DNA from: an uncultured Pseudomonadales bacterium
GTDB lineage: Bacteria > Pseudomonadota > Gammaproteobacteria > Pseudomonadales > Azotimanducaceae
DNA: 64,000 nt
Reading direction: 5' to 3'
Assembly: GCA_951813515.1 (NCBI GenBank)
Contig: OX638346.1
Span: forward strand, 2,969,617 to 3,033,616
Positions within the stretch are counted from its first letter, which is position 1. Every line of letters starts with the position of its first letter. Shown piece after piece: positions 16,622-25,765 of the stretch. A program made the position numbers and the translations under genes. Below the pieces are notes generated by a model. That model was not told the origin of the DNA. It saw only the letters and a program-made list of their open reading frames with translations, and made no database searches.

Positions 16622-18262
16622 ATGTCGGAAACGGCGCGAGCGCGGTGCGATGCCGTTGTGGTGGGTGCGGGCTTCTCCGGGCTCCACATGCTCCATCGGC
16701 TGCGCCAGGCCGGCTTTAACGCGCGCGTGTTCGAGGCGGGATCCGGCGTCGGCGGCACCTGGTACTGGAATCGCTATCCGGGTGCGCGCTGCGATATCGA
16801 AAGCATGGAGTATTCCTACAGCTTCTCCGATGCTTTGCAGCAGGAGTGGGAGTGGACCGAACGCTTCGCCAGCCAGCCGGAGATCCTGCGCTACGCCGAA
16901 CACGTCGCCGACCGGTTCGATCTGAAGCGCGACATCACCTTCGACACGCGCGTCGAAAAGGCGGCATTCGACGAAGAAGCGTGCCGATGGCGGATCGACA
17001 CGGACGGCGGCGAGACCGTGGAGGCGACGGCCCTGATCATGGCAACGGGCTGTTTGTCCTCCGCGAACCTGCCTGAATTCGAAGGCCGGACCAGTTTCCT
17101 TGGCGAGACCTACCACACCGGCCGCTGGCCCCACGACCGCGTCGACTTTGGCGGAAAGCGTCTGGGGATCATCGGGACGGGATCTTCGGCTATTCAGGCG
17201 ATCCCGATCATTGCGGCCGAGGCGGAACATCTCACCGTCTTCCAGCGTACGGCGAACTACTCGATCCCGGCGCGCAACGGACCTCTCGAGTCGGACTACG
17301 TGCGCGAAATCAAGTCCGAGTATCCGGATTTTCGGGCGCGCAACCGGCTGATGCCCGCCGCCTTCGGATCGAAGGGGTTAACCCGCAGCGGCGCTCCCGC
17401 ACTGGCGGACGATCCCACCGCGCGGGAGGCCAGATTCGCCGAGCGCTGGGAGCGGGGTGGCCTCGGCTTCCTCGGCGCCTACAACGATCTGTTGCTCAGC
17501 CGCGACGCCAACGAGACCGCGGCGGATTTCGTGCGTGCGCGGATTCGCGACACGGTCAAGGATCCGGAGGTCGCGGAACGCCTGTGCCCGGACAACGTCA
17601 TCGGTTGCAAGCGGATCTGCCTGGACACGCGCTACTTCGAGACCTACAACCGGCCCAATGTCGAACTGCTGGTCGCCAGGACCCATCCCATCGAGCGCAT
17701 CACGCCCGAGGGTGTCCTGGTCAAGGTGTTGAATTCCCAAACCGGGGAGCGGGAAGGCGCCCGCGAGATCGCGCTCGACTGTATTGTCTTTGCGACGGGT
17801 TTCGACGCCATGACGGGGGCGGTGCTCGGCGTGGACATCTCGGGCCGCAGCGGCCGGACCCTGCTTGATGCGTGGTCCGCCGGACCGCTTACCTACCTGG
17901 GACTCACGACGGCCGGTTTTCCGAACCTGTTCATGATCACCGGACCCGGCAGCCCGTCGGTGCTGACCAACATGATCGTCTCCATCGAGCAGCACGTGGA
18001 CTGGATCGGCGACTGCCTTGAACACCTGCGGCGCGAAAGGCTCGCGACCATCGAGGCGACGTCGGAAGCGCAGGATGCCTGGGTGGACCACGTCAATGCG
18101 GTGGCGGGGCAGACCCTGATGCCGACCTGCAACTCCTGGTACCTGGGCAGGAACATCCCGGGCAAGCCCCAGGTGTTCATGCCGTTGATCGGCTTCCCGC
18201 CCTATGCGGAGAAATGTGCCGAGGTGGCGCAAAACGGCTACGAAGGTTTCGTGCTGCGCTGA
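16622..18262 (+). CDS. Baeyer-Villiger-type flavin monooxygenase
   Basis: The 546-residue protein is a class B flavoprotein monooxygenase using FAD and NADPH to insert oxygen next to a ketone carbonyl. The FAD Rossmann motif VVGAGFSGLHML is at residues 13-24. The Baeyer-Villiger fingerprint FLGETYHTGRWPHD is at 159-172, fitting FxGxxxHxxxW. The NADPH Rossmann motif GIIGTGSSA is at 182-190, and the C-terminal ATGFD motif is present. The ATG at 16622 is preferred over upstream in-frame starts because the FAD motif then sits at the usual distance from the N-terminus. Substrate is unknown; family members accept cyclic ketones, steroids or aromatic ketones. A Fic gene follows after 14 bp. Confidence 0.9.
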   Translation: MSETARARCDAVVVGAGFSGLHMLHRLRQAGFNARVFEAGSGVGGTWYWNRYPGARCDIESMEYSYSFSDALQQEWEWTERFASQPEILRYAEHVADRFDLKRDITFDTRVEKAAFDEEACRWRIDTDGGETVEATALIMATGCLSSANLPEFEGRTSFLGETYHTGRWPHDRVDFGGKRLGIIGTGSSAIQAIPIIAAEAEHLTVFQRTANYSIPARNGPLESDYVREIKSEYPDFRARNRLMPAAFGSKGLTRSGAPALADDPTAREARFAERWERGGLGFLGAYNDLLLSRDANETAADFVRARIRDTVKDPEVAERLCPDNVIGCKRICLDTRYFETYNRPNVELLVARTHPIERITPEGVLVKVLNSQTGEREGAREIALDCIVFATGFDAMTGAVLGVDISGRSGRTLLDAWSAGPLTYLGLTTAGFPNLFMITGPGSPSVLTNMIVSIEQHVDWIGDCLEHLRRERLATIEATSEAQDAWVDHVNAVAGQTLMPTCNSWYLGRNIPGKPQVFMPLIGFPPYAEKCAEVAQNGYEGFVLR

Positions 18263-18276
18263 CGGATGTTTGTCCC

Positions 18277-19281
18277 ATGGCCATGATCGAAACACCGCCA
18301 TACACCATCACTTCTACCATTCTCGATCTTTCCGAACGGATCGGCGAAGCTGTCGGGCGCGCGGAGGAAGCGGCGGTCCGGGCGAATCTGCGCCTGCGAC
18401 GGGTCAATCGCATCCGCACCATTCGCGGGTCGCTCGCAATCGAAGGCAACCGGCTCACCGAAGAGCAGGTATCGACCATCCTCGAAGGCAAGCCGGTCGT
18501 TGCGCCGCTTCGGGAGATTCAGGAAGTCCGTAACGCCATCAATGCTTATGAGCAGTACCTGCGTTGGAACCCCGCCAGCGAATCCGATCTGCTCCGTGCG
18601 CACGCGATCCTGATGGCCGGATTGCTGGATGCGCCTGGACGCTACCGGCACGGCGGGGTGGCGGTGACCGGTCCGGAAGGAGTCCAACACATCGGCGCGC
18701 CCGCCGACCGAGTGCCTCAGCTCATGTCGAATCTGCTGTCGTGGCTGAATGTCACGGAAGAGCATCCGCTGATAGCCAGTTCGGTCTTCCACTACGAGTT
18801 CGAGTTCATTCATCCCTTCGAGGACGGCAACGGACGGATGGGACGACTCTGGCAGACTCTGGTGTTGACGCGCTGGAGGACGCTGTTTTCGGATGTGCCG
18901 GTGGAGAGCCTGATTCATGCGCACCAGGGCGATTACTACGACGCCATCCGGGACAGCTCCGCCCAGGAAGAGAGCACCCCGTTCATCGCCTTCATGCTAG
19001 AGGTCATTCTTGAGGCCGTCCGGGATTTCGGGTCAAGCGACCATGTGGCCGACCATGTGACCGACCAAGTAGCACGGCTGCTCGCCCAACTACGGGGCGG
19101 CCCGAAATCTGCGAACCAACTCATGGCGGCGCTCGGACTGTCGCACCGACCGACGTTCCGGCAAAACTACATTCACCCGGCGCTCTCTGCGGGACTGGTC
19201 GAAATGATTTTGCCCGAGTCGCCGACCGCAAGAAACCAAAAGTACCGGCTCACGGCGCGCGGGCGGGCGGCGGCACGATGA
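18277..19281 (+). CDS. Fic-domain protein (AMPylase, class II) with winged helix
   Basis: The 334-residue protein carries the full Fic active-site motif HPFEDGNGRMGR at residues 179-190, with the catalytic His and the Mg/phosphate-binding residues intact. It normally transfers AMP from ATP to a target hydroxyl. The autoinhibitory motif SLAIEGN (residues 52-58, matching [S/T]xxxE[G/N]) lies N-terminal to the Fic core, which places it in class II with built-in inhibition. The C-terminal about 80 residues contain a winged-helix-like segment (KSANQLMAALGLSHRPTFRQ), which may bind DNA or a partner. The ATG at 18277 is 14 bp after the monooxygenase stop, so they may be co-transcribed although functionally unrelated. 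The target protein is unknown. Confidence 0.9.
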   Translation: MAMIETPPYTITSTILDLSERIGEAVGRAEEAAVRANLRLRRVNRIRTIRGSLAIEGNRLTEEQVSTILEGKPVVAPLREIQEVRNAINAYEQYLRWNPASESDLLRAHAILMAGLLDAPGRYRHGGVAVTGPEGVQHIGAPADRVPQLMSNLLSWLNVTEEHPLIASSVFHYEFEFIHPFEDGNGRMGRLWQTLVLTRWRTLFSDVPVESLIHAHQGDYYDAIRDSSAQEESTPFIAFMLEVILEAVRDFGSSDHVADHVTDQVARLLAQLRGGPKSANQLMAALGLSHRPTFRQNYIHPALSAGLVEMILPESPTARNQKYRLTARGRAAAR

Positions 19282-19467
19282 GGGTTGCGCTGACACCATC
19301 AATTGGGGAGTCCAGATGAGCGCGCCGCCTCTTCGCATGGCATTCGGAACGGACACTTCCGCGTTAGTGATAATCGAACAAGCCCACGTCCAAGGCTTGC
19401 CGTCCTCGATGCATCTCGAACTCGCGCCTTGGCGCTCACCGCAACTCGGCGGCAGGGGCAACGGTCC

Positions 19468-19785
19468 TTACGCGACCGCACTCAATCCGTTCTTCGCGAC
19501 CAGGGTCAATAGCTTCAACGACGCACCGCGAGGTCGCTTCTCGCCGCGCTCCCACTGGCTCACGAGGCCCGTCGTCACGTTGAGATAGCGCGCGAACACC
19601 GCTTGGCTTGAATGCTCCCGGAGCCGAAGCTCGCGAATATCCTCCGGCGTCATTTCTTCGACCGGCGTGAGGCACATCTCGTCGAACGCTCGCATGGTCC
19701 GTTTCGTCATCACCCCTGCCTCGGTCAATCCGAGTGCCGTTTCGTGGGAGGCCGCCAAGGCCTCGCTCTTGTAACGTTTAGTCAT
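19468..19785 (-). CDS. HTH antitoxin/regulator of a RelE/HigB-type pair (HigA/NadS-like)
   Basis: The 105-residue protein has a Cro/C1-type helix-turn-helix in its C-terminal half (SSQAVFARYLNVTTGLVSQW, then ERGEKRPRG). It fits the antitoxin that follows RelE-like toxins of the pfam06296 group. Its ATG (19783-19785) overlaps the toxin stop by eight bases, the classic arrangement for translational coupling. It should bind the toxin and repress the shared promoter. The gene itself looks intact even though the toxin is frameshifted. Confidence 0.82.
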   Translation of the reverse strand: MTKRYKSEALAASHETALGLTEAGVMTKRTMRAFDEMCLTPVEEMTPEDIRELRLREHSSQAVFARYLNVTTGLVSQWERGEKRPRGASLKLLTLVAKNGLSAVA

Positions 19786-20153
19786 CGCATTTCACCTCGA
19801 TAATCGTTCCGTTCGCCAAGGTCGCCGCGAGGCTGGCCTGAGTCATCCCGAGCATTTCGTCCGCGAGCATCCGGAAAGCGTCAAGCGTCGTTCCGACGCA
19901 GGTTGTCTTGGTTGCTCTTGGCGAATCCGTAGACGAAGAATGCCAGTTTGCCTCGGCGATACAGCACAATCGTGCGGAACCCGCCAGACCTGCCGCCGCC
20001 CTTCCGGGCAATACGCTGCTTGAATACGCCACCGCCGAGATCGGCATCGATCAGACCGCCTCCAATACGGCGGACAGCCTCGCACAATTCCGCATCCTCC
20101 AGTCCCGCCCGGGCCGCGAAGCGCGCGAACGACTTGGTCTTGAAAGTCTGCAA
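19778..20153 (-). pseudogene. RelE/HigB-type toxin gene with a frameshift
   Basis: The first 90 codons read as a RelE-family (pfam06296) toxin: FKTKSFARFAARAGL, then AVRRIGGGLIDADLGGGVFK and YRRGKLAFFVYGFAKSNQDN. They then hit a TGA at 19881. A neighbouring frame continues with the expected C-terminus, LDAFRMLADEMLGMTQASLA followed by LANGTIIEV, to a TAA at 19778. One base lost or gained near 19885-19895 explains the break. The toxin is therefore probably inactive, or the site is an assembly error. The likely start is TTG at 20153, preceded by an AGGA. Confidence 0.75.
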
Positions 20154-20188
20154 TTCCTACCCTGAGAACGCCTGTGCCCATTTGTATT

Positions 20189-20217
20189 TCTATAACACTG
20201 AGTGCGGTGTTTATCAA
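20189..20217 (-). promoter_or_regulatory. Sigma70-type promoter of the toxin-antitoxin operon
   Basis: On the minus strand TTGATA (20212-20217) and TATAGA (20189-20194) are separated by 17 bp, about 35 bp upstream of the toxin start. This is a good vegetative promoter match. Confidence 0.5.
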
Positions 20218-20383
20218 GCCGTGTTCGGCGTGGACATCCGAAGCCGCGACGACCCGATGCTACGGGAGAAGTGGTCCGCCGGGCCGTGCACTCACCTGTG
20301 CGTCGCCACTGCAAAGGCATAGGAATTTGCCGGACACCACACCAGGGATTGACCTACATCAAGCCCAAAGTCCTTGAGGTGTT

Positions 20384-20399
20384 GCCCGCTTATTCGGGC
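20384..20399. other. Hairpin downstream of soxG
   Basis: GCCCG and CGGGC flank a six-base loop, about 110 bp beyond the soxG stop. There is no U tract on either strand, so it is at best a weak or Rho-associated terminator. The surrounding gap (20218-20511) shows no other recognisable gene. Confidence 0.3.
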
Positions 20400-20511
20400 G
20401 GCTGAATGAGTCTGTGGATTGATCCGAAGCAGCATGGCGTTTCCTCGTGTGTTCTGATGCGAGTCCAAATTGTTGGTGCTCGACCGGCCGGGGCGACTTC
20501 GGCAATTGTCA

Positions 20512-21051
20512 TCAGGTCCGATGCATTGGATAACCGTATTCCTCCGCCGCATCTGCGATCCAGTGCACCAGGTAGTCCGCGTAGCTGCGGCGAAATATCA
20601 AGACGAAGCTGCCATCCTCGATGGCGACTACCAGCGCGCCAGCTTGCGCGAACACCGTCTGCACGCAGCGTCCCGGTGGGAAATTGCGGGGATGGAAATC
20701 GTAGGGGCTCGATTTCTGCAGCACCTTGGCGGCGTTGTCGCCGCCGAGATTGGCGTGGACGAAGCCGCCGCTCACGTCCACGACAGAGAGCGGCCCGCTC
20801 ACTGCCTCGCGCAATTGCTGCTCAACTCTCGACTGCTCGCCGTCGGGTACGATCAGCAGCCACTCGTCCGGGCCGAGCCAACAGGCACGGGTATCCCCGG
20901 ATGACTGCCAACTGCACGGTTCGGTCGGAAGTTCCGTGCCCAGTGTCGTCGCCGTGGCGTCGCGTAACGTTGGATCGTCCGCGTCGCCACGGAGATTCAG
21001 ACATCCCCGCCCCGGGATTTCTCGATACTCCACGCCGGGGGCTTCAGGCAT
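20512..21051 (-). CDS. soxG: Sarcosine oxidase gamma subunit
   Basis: The 179-residue protein matches SoxG of heterotetrameric sarcosine oxidase. Typical stretches are WLGPDEWLLIVPDGE, VVDVSGGFVHANLGGDNAAK and the final VHWIADAAEEYGY. The subunit is structural and folds like a trimmed GcvT-like domain. It is the last gene of soxBDAG, and its start overlaps the soxA stop by eight bases, indicating translational coupling. The complex oxidatively demethylates sarcosine to glycine in the cytoplasm and passes the methylene group to tetrahydrofolate. Confidence 0.9.
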   Translation of the reverse strand: MPEAPGVEYREIPGRGCLNLRGDADDPTLRDATATTLGTELPTEPCSWQSSGDTRACWLGPDEWLLIVPDGEQSRVEQQLREAVSGPLSVVDVSGGFVHANLGGDNAAKVLQKSSPYDFHPRNFPPGRCVQTVFAQAGALVVAIEDGSFVLIFRRSYADYLVHWIADAAEEYGYPMHRT

Positions 21052-24046
21052 TCTGGCGCACTCCCTTGGGGTCGTAGAACACCGGGCTGACGATGGTGGC
21101 GGAGATGATCCGCCCGTCGGCCAGCGGCGCGTAGAGGATCTGTCCCGTGCGCTTGCTGCCGCGTTTCACCATCGCGAGTGCGATGGAACGCGATAGCCGC
21201 GCGCTGTAGTAGCTGGACGTGACGTGTCCCTCCATGGCCACTGGCGGGCGGTGTCCGGGCTCTTCGACGAGTTGGGCGCCCTCGGGAAGCACCGTCGCGG
21301 GGTCGGCGGTGGCGAGGCCCACGAGCTGGAACCGGTCCTCGCGCAGGTGATGGGCCAGCGTCAGTGAACGGTCGCCGAGGAAGCCGTACGCCTTGTTCCG
21401 GCGCACCGCCCAATCCATGCCGACGTCCGCCGGCGTCACCGAACCGTCGGTGTCCTGCCCGACGATGATGAAGCCCTTTTCGGCGCGCAGCACGTGCATG
21501 GCCTCGGTACCGTAGGGGGTGATGTCGAATTCCGTTCCGGCCTCGATGAGGGCGTCCCAGACGTGGCGGCCGTGGTTGGCGGGGACGTTGACCTCGAAGG
21601 AAAGCTCGCCGCTGAAACTGATCCTGAATACGCGCGCCGGGATGCCCGCGATGTGGCCTTCGCGCACGTCCATGAAGCGGAAGGCATCGCTGTCGAAGTC
21701 GATATCCGTGCATACCTTTCGCAGCACATCCCGGGACTGTGGGCCGACCACGGCCGCCGTTGCCCAGTGGTCGGTCACCGATGTGAGATGGACGTCGAGT
21801 TCCCGCCACTCGGTCTGCCGCCAGAATTCGAGCCACGCGTATACTGCCTCCGCGTTGCCGGTGGTGGTGTGCAACAGGTAGCGGTTTTCCGCCATGCGCG
21901 CGGTCACGCCGTCGTCGAAGATGTAGCCGTTCTCGTGCAGCATGAGCCCGTATCGGCACCGGCCGACACCGAGTCTCCTGAACCCCGTCGTGTAGACGCG
22001 GTCGAGGAATACCGCGGCGTCGGAGCCTTGGATGTCGATCTTGCCGAGGGTCGACGCGTCGAAGATCGCGACGCCGTCGCGCACCGCGAGGCACTCGCGA
22101 TCAACCGCTTGACGCATGGTTTCGCCGGGTTGCGGGTAGTAGCGGGGGCGCTTCCAGCGGCCCACGTCCTCCCACGTGGCGCCGTGGGCCTCGTGCCAGG
22201 CGTGCATGGGGGTGTGGCGTTCGGGGTCGAACATGTCGCCGGTATCTCTTCCCGCGGCCGCGCCGAAGGTCATCGGCGTATAGGCTGGGCGAAACATCGT
22301 CGTGCCCGTAGCGTCGATCTCCTGTCCCAGCGCGTCGGCCAGGATCGCGACGCCGTTGACGTTGCCGAGCTTGCCCTGGTCGGTGCCGAAACCCAGCGCC
22401 GTGTAGCGTTTCACGTGCTCCACGGACGTGTAGCCTTCGCGGGCGGCAAGCTGTATGTCCGCCGCGGTGACATCCGTTTGCAGGTCGACGAACTGTTTCG
22501 GGGCCCGGCTCACGGGCTTCTCGTGGGGCACGAGGTACAGTGCCCGGGACGACGCCTCGGGCGACTCTCCCGTATCCGGAGTGGCGAGGGTGGTCTCGCC
22601 ATCGCCAAACCCGGCGCGCGACGCAGCCAGTGCACCTGCGGATGCGCCTTCCTCGATGCATTCCCGCAGCGATCGTTTGCCTGTGACCGCGCCGGCGCAA
22701 AGACCGCGCTCTCCCAGGGCGCCGGGGAGGAATGCCGCCGCCGCACCGCTCCACCGTGGCCTGGTGCCGGTCTGGGAGCTGAGGTGCAGGGTGGGGCTCC
22801 AGCCGCCGGATTGCGCGATCAGGTCGCATTCGAGCCTCCGCGAAGGGCTGGCCAGTGTGTCTCCCTGGTCGTCCAGCGGCGCGATGACGGCGCTGCCAAC
22901 TCGGGCGCGCCCGAGGGCTTCGATCACCCCGTGGCCGGGGATCACGTCGATGCCGGCTTCCATCGCGGACTGGACCAGCGCGCCCTCGGGATGCTGCCGC
23001 GCATCGACGACCGCAACCACTTCGCGTCCAATCCGCTGCCAGTCCATGGCAGTTTGGTAGGCGCCGTCGTTGGTCGTGAACAACACCAGCCTGTCGCCGG
23101 GCGCCACGGCGTACCGGTTGACATAGGCGGAGACCGCCGATGCCAGCATGACGCCAGGCAGGTCGTTGTTGGCGAACACTAGGGGGCGCTCGATGGCGCC
23201 GGTAGCCAGCACAGATTGGCGTGCGCGCACCCGGTGCAGGCGTTGGCGGGTACCGCCGGCGTCCGCGTCTCCCAGGTGGTCGGTGCGTCGCTCGAGGATG
23301 GTGAAGAAATTGTGGTCGTAGTAGCCGCTCACCGTGGCCCGGGGCAGGAGGGTCGCGTCGGGACAGGATGAGAGTGCGGCCATGGTCTCTTCCACCCAGT
23401 CGGCGCCGCTTGTGCCGGCGACGGTCAGAGACCTGGCTAGAAGGCTGCCGCCGAACTCTGGCCGCTCGTCGGCGATGAGGACGCGGGCGCCGGCACGGGC
23501 GGCTTCGAGAGCGGCGGCGAGACCGGCGGGACCCGCGCCGACCACCAGCACGTCGCAGTGGTGATTCATCTTGTCGTAGGTATCGGGATCCCGTCCGTCC
23601 GGTGCTTCGCCAAATCCGGCCGCACGGCGCAGCAGGCGTTCCCACGTCATCCACAGCCAGGGTGGCTGCATGAAGGTCTTGTAGTAGAACCCCGCGGGCA
23701 GGAACCGGCTGAAAGCGCCAACGAGACGCTGCGGGCCGGAACCGGTCGACCGTGCCTCGAGCCCGTCGAAGAGTTCCACCTCAGTGGCCCTCAGGTTAGG
23801 GGTGCTGACCGCCCCGTTGCCGAGGTGCAGGATGGCGTTGGGTTCTTCCGGACCGTGTCCGACGATACCGCGCGGCCGCGCATACTTGAAACTGCGCGAG
23901 ACGACATCGACGCCGTTCGCGAGGAGCGCGGATGCCAGGGTGTCGCCGGCGTAGCCCTGCATGGCGCGGCCGTGGAACGTGAAGTCGAGCACGCGGCTGC
24001 GATCGATTCGGCCGCCTTCGGCCAGGCGGCGTGGTTGTGCCGTCAT
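21044..24046 (-). CDS. soxA: Sarcosine oxidase alpha subunit
   Basis: The 1000-residue protein starts at ATG 24046, overlapping the soxD stop by one base. Its domains are an N-terminal ferredoxin-like segment (residues about 20-90, with RSFKYARPRGIVGHGPEE), an NAD(H)-binding pyridine-nucleotide fold with VVGAGPAG at 168-175, and a C-terminal GcvT-like tetrahydrofolate-binding region from about residue 600. It accepts the methylene group released from sarcosine and forms 5,10-methylene-THF. Length and domain order equal those of characterised SoxA proteins. In this island it is the last oxidative step of betaine breakdown and feeds methylene-THF into the folate enzymes encoded at 46-50 kb. Confidence 0.94.
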   Translation of the reverse strand: MTAQPRRLAEGGRIDRSRVLDFTFHGRAMQGYAGDTLASALLANGVDVVSRSFKYARPRGIVGHGPEEPNAILHLGNGAVSTPNLRATEVELFDGLEARSTGSGPQRLVGAFSRFLPAGFYYKTFMQPPWLWMTWERLLRRAAGFGEAPDGRDPDTYDKMNHHCDVLVVGAGPAGLAAALEAARAGARVLIADERPEFGGSLLARSLTVAGTSGADWVEETMAALSSCPDATLLPRATVSGYYDHNFFTILERRTDHLGDADAGGTRQRLHRVRARQSVLATGAIERPLVFANNDLPGVMLASAVSAYVNRYAVAPGDRLVLFTTNDGAYQTAMDWQRIGREVVAVVDARQHPEGALVQSAMEAGIDVIPGHGVIEALGRARVGSAVIAPLDDQGDTLASPSRRLECDLIAQSGGWSPTLHLSSQTGTRPRWSGAAAAFLPGALGERGLCAGAVTGKRSLRECIEEGASAGALAASRAGFGDGETTLATPDTGESPEASSRALYLVPHEKPVSRAPKQFVDLQTDVTAADIQLAAREGYTSVEHVKRYTALGFGTDQGKLGNVNGVAILADALGQEIDATGTTMFRPAYTPMTFGAAAGRDTGDMFDPERHTPMHAWHEAHGATWEDVGRWKRPRYYPQPGETMRQAVDRECLAVRDGVAIFDASTLGKIDIQGSDAAVFLDRVYTTGFRRLGVGRCRYGLMLHENGYIFDDGVTARMAENRYLLHTTTGNAEAVYAWLEFWRQTEWRELDVHLTSVTDHWATAAVVGPQSRDVLRKVCTDIDFDSDAFRFMDVREGHIAGIPARVFRISFSGELSFEVNVPANHGRHVWDALIEAGTEFDITPYGTEAMHVLRAEKGFIIVGQDTDGSVTPADVGMDWAVRRNKAYGFLGDRSLTLAHHLREDRFQLVGLATADPATVLPEGAQLVEEPGHRPPVAMEGHVTSSYYSARLSRSIALAMVKRGSKRTGQILYAPLADGRIISATIVSPVFYDPKGVRQNA

Positions 24047-24342
24047 CAGGGCGTGGTCTCTTCGGGCGCGTCCGGGTCGGGTACGCCGGCCGGATAGACG
24101 TCGAGGATTTCGTAGCTCACCGTGTCGCGCAGGACGTTGAAGTAGCGCCGGCAACCCGCGGTATGCACCCAGACCTCCCGGTGTGGCCCGCGCGGGTTCT
24201 TGCGGAAATGCAGGTAGTCTCCCCACTCGGCATCGGACAGCGCGGCAGGATCCGGCGGGCGGCGAATATGTGCCTCGCCGGCGTTGCTGAACTCCTCTTC
24301 GCTGCGCATCTCCTGGCAGTAGGGACAGCGTATGTGCAGCAT
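24046..24342 (-). CDS. soxD: Sarcosine oxidase delta subunit
   Basis: The 98-residue protein is SoxD, the small zinc-containing subunit. The probable ligands are Cys6 and Cys9 in IRCPYCQ and His60 and Cys64 in VHTAGCRRYFN. The start and stop each overlap the adjacent sox genes by one base (TGATG), so it is translationally coupled on both sides. Confidence 0.93.
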   Translation of the reverse strand: MLHIRCPYCQEMRSEEEFSNAGEAHIRRPPDPAALSDAEWGDYLHFRKNPRGPHREVWVHTAGCRRYFNVLRDTVSYEILDVYPAGVPDPDAPEETTP

Positions 24343-25592
24343 CAGTGAGCCACTCCGGCGGCGCCGTGCTCGTCGATCAGCGCACCGCTTGCGAAGCGGT
24401 CCAGCGCGAAGGGTTCGACCAGCGGATGCGGCCGTTCGTTGGCGAGGGTGTCGGCGAACACGTAGCCGGATCCGGGCGTCGCCTTGAAGCCGCCGGTGCC
24501 CCAGCCGCAGTTGAAATAGAGCCCCTCGACGGGCGTCTTGCCGATGATGGGACAGGCATCCGGACAGATGTCGACGATGCCGCCCCACTGGCGGTTCATG
24601 CGCACCCGGCTGAAAGCGGGGAACAGGTCGCACACCGCGGCGAGGGTGTGCTCGATTACGTGGAACGAACCGCGCTGGCCATAGCCGTTGTAGCCGTCGA
24701 CGCCGGCGCCGATGACGAGGTCGCCCTTGTCGGCCTGGCTGATGTAGCAGTGGACAGCGTTGGACATCACCACGGTGTCGAGACAGGGCTTGAGCGGTTC
24801 GGAGACCAGGGCCTGCAGGGGACGCGACTCGATCGGTAGCCGCAGCCCCGCCATCCGCGCTAAAACGCCGGAATTGCCCGCGGTGACGCAGGCAACCTTG
24901 CGCGCGCCGATGAAGCCCCGGCTGGTCTCGACGCCGACAACGGCGCCGTTCTGGCAACGGATGCCGGTCACTTCGGTCTGCTGCAGCAGGTCGACGCCGT
25001 GGGCGTCGGCCGCCCGGGCGAAACCCCAGGCCACCGCGTCGTGACGGGCGATGCCGCCGCGTGGCTGCCAGGAAGCGCCCAGTACGGGATAGCGCGAGTT
25101 GGGGGAGCAGTTGAGCAGGGGCACCCGCTTCTGTACCTGGTCGGTGGTGAGGACCTCGCCGTCGATGCCGTTCAGCCGGTTGGCGTTCACGCGCCGCTCG
25201 ATATCGCGCATCTCCTGCAGCGTGTGGCCGAGGTTCATCACTCCCCGCGGGCTGAACATGACGTTGAAATTGAGTTCCTGGCTCAGGCCCTCCCACAGTT
25301 TGAGCGAGAAGTCGTAGAGACGCGCCGCCTCGTCACGCAGGTAATTGGAGCGCACGATGGTCGTGTTGCGGCCGGTGTTGCCGCCGCCCAGGTATCCCTT
25401 CTCGATGACCCCCACATCGGTGACGCCATGCTCCTTTGCCAGGTAGTACGCAGTCGCCAGGCCGTGACCGCCACCGCCCACGATTACCGTGTCGTAAGCC
25501 TCTTTGGGTGCCGGATCGCGCCAGGCCCGGGACCAGTTTTCGTGGTGGCGACCGGCGTGTCTGAACAGGCTCAGGAGAGAGTATTTTTCCAT
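24342..25592 (-). CDS. soxB: Sarcosine oxidase beta subunit
   Basis: The 416-residue protein is the catalytic flavoprotein subunit. The dinucleotide motif [16 protein letters not shown] lies at residues 36-51. The [13 protein letters not shown] segment contains His184, equivalent to the histidine that carries covalent FMN. The C-terminus has [17 protein letters not shown], typical for SoxB. ATG 25592 is chosen because it gives the conserved N-terminus [11 protein letters not shown]. It is the first gene of the operon. The 145-bp gap to the divergent HD-domain gene must hold its promoter. Confidence 0.94.
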   Translation of the reverse strand: MEKYSLLSLFRHAGRHHENWSRAWRDPAPKEAYDTVIVGGGGHGLATAYYLAKEHGVTDVGVIEKGYLGGGNTGRNTTIVRSNYLRDEAARLYDFSLKLWEGLSQELNFNVMFSPRGVMNLGHTLQEMRDIERRVNANRLNGIDGEVLTTDQVQKRVPLLNCSPNSRYPVLGASWQPRGGIARHDAVAWGFARAADAHGVDLLQQTEVTGIRCQNGAVVGVETSRGFIGARKVACVTAGNSGVLARMAGLRLPIESRPLQALVSEPLKPCLDTVVMSNAVHCYISQADKGDLVIGAGVDGYNGYGQRGSFHVIEHTLAAVCDLFPAFSRVRMNRQWGGIVDICPDACPIIGKTPVEGLYFNCGWGTGGFKATPGSGYVFADTLANERPHPLVEPFALDRFASGALIDEHGAAGVAH

Positions 25593-25765
25593 GGCTTCAG
25601 CGTCTTGATCGCGGGGCGTATTGGACCATAATTCCGCAACCCAGGACGGGTTTGAGGAGTGCCGCAGTGAAGGCCCGAACCACTTTTTGCGCCACGGACA
25701 GTGGCAACGCAACCACCTCGTCGGATGCCGTCGCCCAGGTGTCGCCAATCGTCACCTTCACCCGC

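Noticed and set aside
19282..19467. Possible short gene between the Fic and antitoxin genes
   Set aside because: Short open frames are present, but there is no ribosome-binding site, motif or conservation signal.
21494..23182. Plus-strand open frame of 562 codons opposite soxA
   Set aside because: It is an antisense shadow of a well-conserved sarcosine oxidase subunit.
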